In this document: in pieces, positions 59,435 through 64,000 of the stretch | Position numbering within the stretch: the stretch's first letter is position 1 | Layout: the number at the start of each line of letters is the position of its first letter | Source: Nostoc sp. NIES-3756 | GTDB lineage: Bacteria > Cyanobacteriota > Cyanobacteriia > Cyanobacteriales > Nostocaceae | Reading direction: 5' to 3' | NCBI RefSeq assembly: GCF_001548375.1 | Contig: NZ_AP017295.1 | Location: 1,116,001 to 1,180,000 of the forward strand | DNA: 64,000 bases | Program-made: the position numbers and the translations under genes | The notes under the pieces: model-generated | Databases searched by the model: none | Told to the model about the DNA's origin: nothing | The model's input: only the letters and a program-made list of their open reading frames with translations

Positions 59435-61648
59435 ATGAGCGTGAATGACACTGGAAACCCTGAAAATTCTACTTGGAATAAGCAAGTATATCACCGTCTA
59501 AAACTTGCCCTCAGTCTTGGTTTACGACGACAACTTTTTTTAGCTGTTTGTGATGATTTACACCTAAGGAATCAAGTTGCAGCCCGGCTGCATTCTACTT
59601 TGGCTTATCCTGTAGGTCAGGTGCTGTATCAGCCATCACATGGACAGGAAGCAAGTACATCGGCTTATCCAAGACTAGTTACTTTACGACTGAACTTAAA
59701 TGAACCAGATCCTATTGCGCAAATTAATCAGTGGTTGACTAATTATCCACCACCAATTGTGGGTACATCTAAGGATACGCCAGGAAGACCTCTACCAATC
59801 CCGACATTTCAAATTGTGGGTGTAGAACAACTCACAAAACAAACTGTGGCTAGTCAGCGTTTATTTCTCCACTACTTACGCTTAAGCGAACAATTATTTG
59901 CCGCGCAAGAGTCGAGTCGATTCCTCGAATCTAGTGTATTGTTATGGGTGTCTCGTCCTTGGTTATCGGCTATTCAGCAGTCAGCACCACAGTTTTGGCG
60001 TTGGCGGACTGGTGTGTTTGTATTTGCGGGAGAACCTACCCCAACAACACAAAATTTAGGTCATCCAGAGCGGTTATCAAATTCTCGAAATGTAAAATTA
60101 GGAAATCTTGAGCAGTCTTTACTAGACGACTTAGGTATGGAAGGTGAGGTTAGAAGCTCATCTACTACAGAATTAAACTTTGGGGATGACTTAGGTTTAC
60201 CAACAGAAATACCAGGGAATTATTCTCAAACAAAAGAGGAAACTCCACTGTTAGTCTCAGAATCACCCACAACCCAGCAAAAATTACAAGATAATATTGT
60301 TAGATTTAATACATCTAACGCTCAATCTTTATTATCATTGTCTCATGTTAGCCAGGAATTGACAGAGTTGGTGCTGGCAACAATTAATACGAGTATATCC
60401 TCAGATGTAGAGGGTGACTGGCAACCCCAAGAGCTGCTGTTAGAGATTGAAGCATTGCATTCGCAATCAGCTTCTGGAGAAATATTGGCGGCTGCTTATC
60501 ATCAGTTAGGAAACTTGTATCGCCTGCGAATTGAGCAGGGACAGTCAACTTTAGAAAATCTGATGGTAGCAATTATTGCCTATCAAGAGTCTATTAGCTA
60601 TGACGAAAATTCGTCACAACTGCCGGATATTTTGAATGATTTAGGCACTCTGTATTGGATGCTGTATCGTACACCACCCAACGTAGAGGAGGGACAAACT
60701 TATATTGAGCAGGGTATAGAGTTTTATAAGTTAGCTTTAAAGATAATTTCCCCAGAAACACACCCTGATACTTACGCACGGGTGCAAAATAATTTAGGCA
60801 CTGCTTACGGAGACTTGGCGCGGTTTGGGAGTCCGGCTGAAAATTGGCAACAGGCTGTTGTCGCCTATAGCGAAGCTTTACGCCACCGGACTGTGGAATC
60901 AGATCCTTTGAAGTATGCTGCAACTCAGAATAATATTGGTACTGCTTACTGGCATTTAGCTCAGTATAATCAACCAGTAGTGCATTTGAAGAAAGCGATC
61001 GCTGCCTACAAACAAGCACTAGCTCATTACAACCCCCAAGATGAACCCCTGAAATATGGGATGATTCAAAACAATGTCGGCACTGCCTATTGGAATTTGG
61101 CACAGTACGAACAACCAGGGGAAAATCTTCAGTTAGCGATTGAGGTTTACAGTGAAGCTTTGAAATACCGCACTGCTGCGGTGGTTCCCAGTGCTTGTGC
61201 TGCAACTCAAAATAATTTAGGTACGGCTTACTGGCATTTAGCGAACTTACCGCAAACGACTAAAGAGGTGCGGGAGAAATTGCTCAATTTATGTATTAGC
61301 GCTTATGAAGAAGCGATCGCCTTAGCCCATTCATTAGGTAATGTATTTTTAAGCTTTGATTTGTTTGCTACACACAATAATTTGGGATTAGCCCATTATC
61401 AGTTAGTAACTGATAATTCTTTTACTGGAGATAAAAACAAGCGATCGCACCACTTAGAAGCCGCATTAGATAATCATTTGCAAGCCCTAAATGGTTTAAG
61501 TAAACAACCAGAGGCTTATCAAGCAACCTTTGCTTACGTTGTGAAAACAATTCGTGCTTTTCACAATGAATTGGGTATTCAAGGGCAGAATTTGGCTTTA
61601 TCTAAGGTTCCTGGTCATTTGTTACCGGAAATCCTACCCAAGTTGTAA
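59435..61648 (+). CDS. Large TPR-repeat protein (737 aa)
   Basis: I start at the ATG at 59435 (MSVNDTGNPENS); the 22 extra residues of the longer frame (to 59369) come from repeat DNA. The N-terminal ~330 residues have an ATPase-like alpha/beta look (LALSLGLRRQLFLAVCDDLHLRNQVAARL) but no clear P-loop. From about residue 370 onward come at least five TPR-type repeats, with the signature N[NI][LIV]GTAY..LA (ARVQNNLGTAYGDLARFG, ATQNNIGTAYWHLAQYN, MIQNNVGTAYWNLAQYE, ATQNNLGTAYWHLANLP). A scaffold protein of unknown partners. Convergent with a Ser/Thr kinase gene. Confidence 0.85.
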   Translation: MSVNDTGNPENSTWNKQVYHRLKLALSLGLRRQLFLAVCDDLHLRNQVAARLHSTLAYPVGQVLYQPSHGQEASTSAYPRLVTLRLNLNEPDPIAQINQWLTNYPPPIVGTSKDTPGRPLPIPTFQIVGVEQLTKQTVASQRLFLHYLRLSEQLFAAQESSRFLESSVLLWVSRPWLSAIQQSAPQFWRWRTGVFVFAGEPTPTTQNLGHPERLSNSRNVKLGNLEQSLLDDLGMEGEVRSSSTTELNFGDDLGLPTEIPGNYSQTKEETPLLVSESPTTQQKLQDNIVRFNTSNAQSLLSLSHVSQELTELVLATINTSISSDVEGDWQPQELLLEIEALHSQSASGEILAAAYHQLGNLYRLRIEQGQSTLENLMVAIIAYQESISYDENSSQLPDILNDLGTLYWMLYRTPPNVEEGQTYIEQGIEFYKLALKIISPETHPDTYARVQNNLGTAYGDLARFGSPAENWQQAVVAYSEALRHRTVESDPLKYAATQNNIGTAYWHLAQYNQPVVHLKKAIAAYKQALAHYNPQDEPLKYGMIQNNVGTAYWNLAQYEQPGENLQLAIEVYSEALKYRTAAVVPSACAATQNNLGTAYWHLANLPQTTKEVREKLLNLCISAYEEAIALAHSLGNVFLSFDLFATHNNLGLAHYQLVTDNSFTGDKNKRSHHLEAALDNHLQALNGLSKQPEAYQATFAYVVKTIRAFHNELGIQGQNLALSKVPGHLLPEILPKL

Positions 61649-61683
61649 GTAGGTAGACATAATTAAATGTAAGATAAGTTTTG

Positions 61684-61748
61684 GTTCGTAGTAAGCGATT
61701 TATCGCTCTATTGTTGGATTTTAAAGGACTAAAGTCCTGACTACAAAC
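61684..61748. repeat. 65-bp hairpin-rich dispersed repeat
   Basis: Ends GTTCGTAGT (61684) and ACTACAAAC (61740-61748) form imperfect terminal inverts. Inside are AGCGATTTATCGCT and GGACTAAAGTCC hairpins. Typical of Nostoc small dispersed repeats; lies between the convergent TPR and kinase genes. Confidence 0.75.
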
Positions 61749-61842
61749 TTATCTTTTATTAAGTTTTTCTACTTAGATAAAAAAGCAAACTCACTGCTCA
61801 CCGTTTGCACAATCGAGGATAATTAAATGGCAAATATAGCTA

Positions 61843-63759
61843 TTAATACCCACCCTGAGGAAGTTCTTGAGAACTAGGTGTCTCATCGGCAGATGGTTCC
61901 TCAGTATTTGGGGTTTCTTGTTGAGGCTGATTTTGCTCCTCTTGAATTTCTGTTTTGGGGAGTGCTTGTTTGGCTACATTTTCGGCGGCTTCTTTAAATA
62001 CAGGTTCTAACTTATCTCGCCAGTACTTAATGTTAGGTAACTTTTCGGGATGGTTTTTGTATTCTAAAACTTTATCCCATTGACCATCTTCTAAAGCTTT
62101 GTTGATGTCATTAAATAAAGCATCAGCTTTTTGCCAATCTTGCTGCCACTGGTTAATCATGGTGGCTGTTTCTTTAATGCCAGCAGAAGCATTGGCTGGG
62201 ATTGATCTTAACATAGCGATCGCACCCACTAAATCCCCTGAATCATACTTCTGCCTGGCTTGGGCGATAATTTTGCCAGTGTCTACCGGGGGTTGTGCTT
62301 GTTCGGTTGGCTGAGTATCTGGTTCTGGTGCTGGATTAATAAAGGTTTCCGACCGTGGTTTGGTTTGGGGTTTTGGTCTGGCGGCAATTAGGGTACTATC
62401 ATCTACTGTTTTAATAGCAATTTCGCGATCGCGTAGGCAAGCTGGCCACTGTGCTTTATTCAAAATCACATCTGAGTGAGCCCAAGCCAAACGACCAGAT
62501 TTAAGCTTTATTTCTACCCAACCTCGTTTTGTACGTTTACCTGTAACCTCATAGTTAGTGTTGACACCAACTGTTTGTAAAACAGTATCAGTATTAATTG
62601 AACTAGGTTCAGAACGAATATTAGAATTACCAGCTACCACAGCCAAGCATTTATCACTTGTGTCATCATTACTGAACACATTAGCAGCAAAATTTTTCAC
62701 ATTAGGATATAAGTTAGCCACTAAAGCCGCAGCACCACCTGCTAATACAATGCCTATTAACAAGGGTAAGGGATCAGACTTATTAGAGTCTTGGCGTGCA
62801 GGTTGACTAACAACTTTGTGTGCTGGTGCAACGGCTACAGTTTGCTGACGAGATACAGGAGATGATGGTTTAGCTTGTTGATAGGTGGGATGATTGAAAG
62901 ATTTGGCGGATGTGGATGAAACAACTACAGGGACGGGATTAATAGCATTTTGTAAGCCTTGTAATGCTTCCGTGGCAGTTTGGTAACGGTCTTTAAAGTG
63001 ATAGCGCACCATTTTATTTAACACTGCTGCTAGGCGCTCATTCACATTTACTAAATGCCGCCAAATGAGTTCACCTGTCTGGGGGTCTTCTTGTAACTCT
63101 GTGGGTGATATACCTGTTAAAGCTTGAATGGCGATAATTCCCAAAGCATAAATATCGCTATTAGCACGGGGTTTACCTTGTCCTTGTTCTGTAGCCATAT
63201 AACCAGGAGTCCCAATCACTACCGTAGCAGCCGATTGACCACCTACTGTCACCATTTGGGTACGCAATTGTTTCACCGCCCCAAAGTCTACCAAAACTAA
63301 TTTATTGTCAGTAGTACGACGGATAATGTTATCTGGTTTGATGTCGCGGTGAATCACACCTTGGTTATGAACAAACTCTAAAATACTTAATACTTCTTGT
63401 AATAAATGAATTACCTGGCTTTCAGTCCAACGATTACCAGGGATGAGTTCTTCTGTCAGGGTATGTCCGTCAATAAACTCTTGTACTAGGTAAAACTCTT
63501 GATTTTCGTCGAAATATGCAAGTAATCTGGGTATTTGGTCATGATGACCCAACTTTTCTAAAGTTTCGGCTTCGCTGTGAAAGAGGCGTTTGGCTGTTTC
63601 AAAAACTCTGGGATCAGAAGTGGCGGGTTGGAGGTGCTTGACTACACAAGTAGGATTGCCAGGCCGTCGAGTATCTTCGGCAATATAGGTTTGTCCGAAT
63701 CCTCCCGTAGCCAGGACTCTAATTACTTGGTATCGGTGATCTAATAGCTTGCCAATCAT
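61843..63759 (-). CDS. Membrane Ser/Thr protein kinase with extracytoplasmic SH3-like domain
   Basis: 638 aa, Hanks-type kinase. The N-terminal kinase domain (1-280) has the Gly loop LATGGFGQTYIAED, invariant Lys (CVVKHL), HRDIKPDNII, LVDFGAVKQL and GTPGYMATEQGQG. A Pro/Ser-rich linker, one membrane span (about 330-349, PLLIGIVLAGGAAALVANLY) and an outside part follow: an SH3b-like domain (~370-440, NIRSEPSSINTDTVLQTVGVNTNYEVTG) that may bind peptidoglycan, then an acidic, Gln/Glu-rich tail. The substrate is unknown. Convergent with the TPR protein gene. Confidence 0.93.
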   Translation of the reverse strand: MIGKLLDHRYQVIRVLATGGFGQTYIAEDTRRPGNPTCVVKHLQPATSDPRVFETAKRLFHSEAETLEKLGHHDQIPRLLAYFDENQEFYLVQEFIDGHTLTEELIPGNRWTESQVIHLLQEVLSILEFVHNQGVIHRDIKPDNIIRRTTDNKLVLVDFGAVKQLRTQMVTVGGQSAATVVIGTPGYMATEQGQGKPRANSDIYALGIIAIQALTGISPTELQEDPQTGELIWRHLVNVNERLAAVLNKMVRYHFKDRYQTATEALQGLQNAINPVPVVVSSTSAKSFNHPTYQQAKPSSPVSRQQTVAVAPAHKVVSQPARQDSNKSDPLPLLIGIVLAGGAAALVANLYPNVKNFAANVFSNDDTSDKCLAVVAGNSNIRSEPSSINTDTVLQTVGVNTNYEVTGKRTKRGWVEIKLKSGRLAWAHSDVILNKAQWPACLRDREIAIKTVDDSTLIAARPKPQTKPRSETFINPAPEPDTQPTEQAQPPVDTGKIIAQARQKYDSGDLVGAIAMLRSIPANASAGIKETATMINQWQQDWQKADALFNDINKALEDGQWDKVLEYKNHPEKLPNIKYWRDKLEPVFKEAAENVAKQALPKTEIQEEQNQPQQETPNTEEPSADETPSSQELPQGGY

Positions 63760-63919
63760 ATTGCCTCCCCAGAATTATTACCGAAAATCTCCCGATAGTA
63801 ATAAATATCTCCAATTTTTTTTACGGGAAATCCGTTATCTTGATAAAAGATTTGTACTAAATAAGCAATCTTTTTAATATACACAGACTGTAAATTTTTC
63901 TTTTAGTGCCTTTTTACCA

Positions 63920-64000
63920 ATGCCACCTAGAATAACAAACCAAGTTACATGGCAGCAGGCCGAACTCCTCATGCAGCCTGCTTTTATTCGTGTTATTGAT
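63920..64000 (+). CDS. Start of a truncated gene (27 codons visible)
   Basis: An ATG at 63920 opens a frame that runs off the end of the window: MPPRITNQVTWQQAELLMQ, then PAFIRVID. Too short to identify. It is divergent from the kinase gene at 63759, which gives room for a promoter. Confidence 0.55.
   Translation, partial: MPPRITNQVTWQQAELLMQPAFIRVID

Noticed and set aside
1..64000. tRNA or rRNA genes
   Set aside because: No sequence with a convincing tRNA T-arm or rRNA block was seen in the intergenic gaps by eye; a tRNAscan run would settle it.

Overview
The window is chromosomal DNA of a filamentous cyanobacterium of the Nostoc/Anabaena (Trichormus) type. The signs are a photosystem I subunit gene (psaM), a cyanoexosortase B cassette, a fused ThiO-ThiG gene, cyanobacterial DnaX and glucolipid synthase genes, very frequent HIP1 octamers (GCGATCGC), and many short tandem repeats of the TTAGTCA / TGACTAA and CCCCACT kind that fill intergenic spaces. 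I cannot separate species from sequence alone. No tRNA, rRNA, CRISPR array, intact IS element or prophage was seen.

Layout. 1-12 kb: a small hypothetical gene, dnaX, the beta-monoglucosyldiacylglycerol synthase gene (minus), a small EbsA-like gene, a BioD/DRTGG phosphotransacetylase-like gene, a DprA-like gene, MAPEG, YajQ, a GST with a partner gene, a TPR gene and a small FtsL/DivIC-like gene. 12-20 kb: psaM (39 aa) divergent from an FGGY sugar kinase, a free-standing PheS-like protein carrying an anticodon-binding domain, and a DUF1338 protein next to a class III aminotransferase. 20-28 kb: an envelope/exopolysaccharide block on the plus strand (DegT aminotransferase, cyanoexosortase B, its associated protein, a Wza-like export protein, a Wzc-like chain-length/kinase protein, PlsY). 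28-30 kb: a TIGR03643 gene followed by an iron-sulfur photolyase. 30-35 kb: an ion and stress block (NhaP-type antiporter, then a four-gene minus operon of TIGR02587, TIGR02588, an RCK protein and a DUF3124 lipoprotein, then CsbD and GlsB-type genes). 35-38 kb: an AmpG-like permease and a GlcNAc-kinase-like gene 1 nt apart. 38-50 kb: hypothetical proteins, a GlcD-like FAD oxidase, rtcA, a type II NADH dehydrogenase, smc and a PRC-barrel protein. 50-64 kb: an AIR-synthase-like gene, a CruA/CruP-family flavoprotein, cimA, a 2Fe-2S ferredoxin, the thiO-thiG fusion, an ssl1498-type small membrane protein, a large TPR protein and a Ser/Thr kinase, then the start of a truncated gene.

The strongest structural signal beyond the gene list is the behaviour of the short repeats. 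They do not only sit between genes. They supply the start codons of three genes (DUF1338, rtcA, thiOG), the stop codons of several (phosphotransacetylase-like, DprA-like, the 488-aa membrane protein, thiOG, plsY), and in-frame peptide segments inside cimA, the CruA/CruP gene, thiOG, dnaX and probably smc. One 162-bp MITE-like element with terminal inverted repeats and an apparent TTA duplication lies at 49.8 kb. Two copies of a repeat with conserved flanks and different palindromic cores lie at 12.5 and 56.7 kb.

The most interesting protein-level observations are the PheS + FDX-ACB protein of unknown substrate, the DUF1338/aminotransferase pair (possible 2-aminoadipate breakdown), the RCK/TIGR02587/TIGR02588/DUF3124 operon beside an antiporter, and the TIGR03643-photolyase pair. 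Nothing here is demonstrably a wholly new system; these are the best candidates for follow-up.
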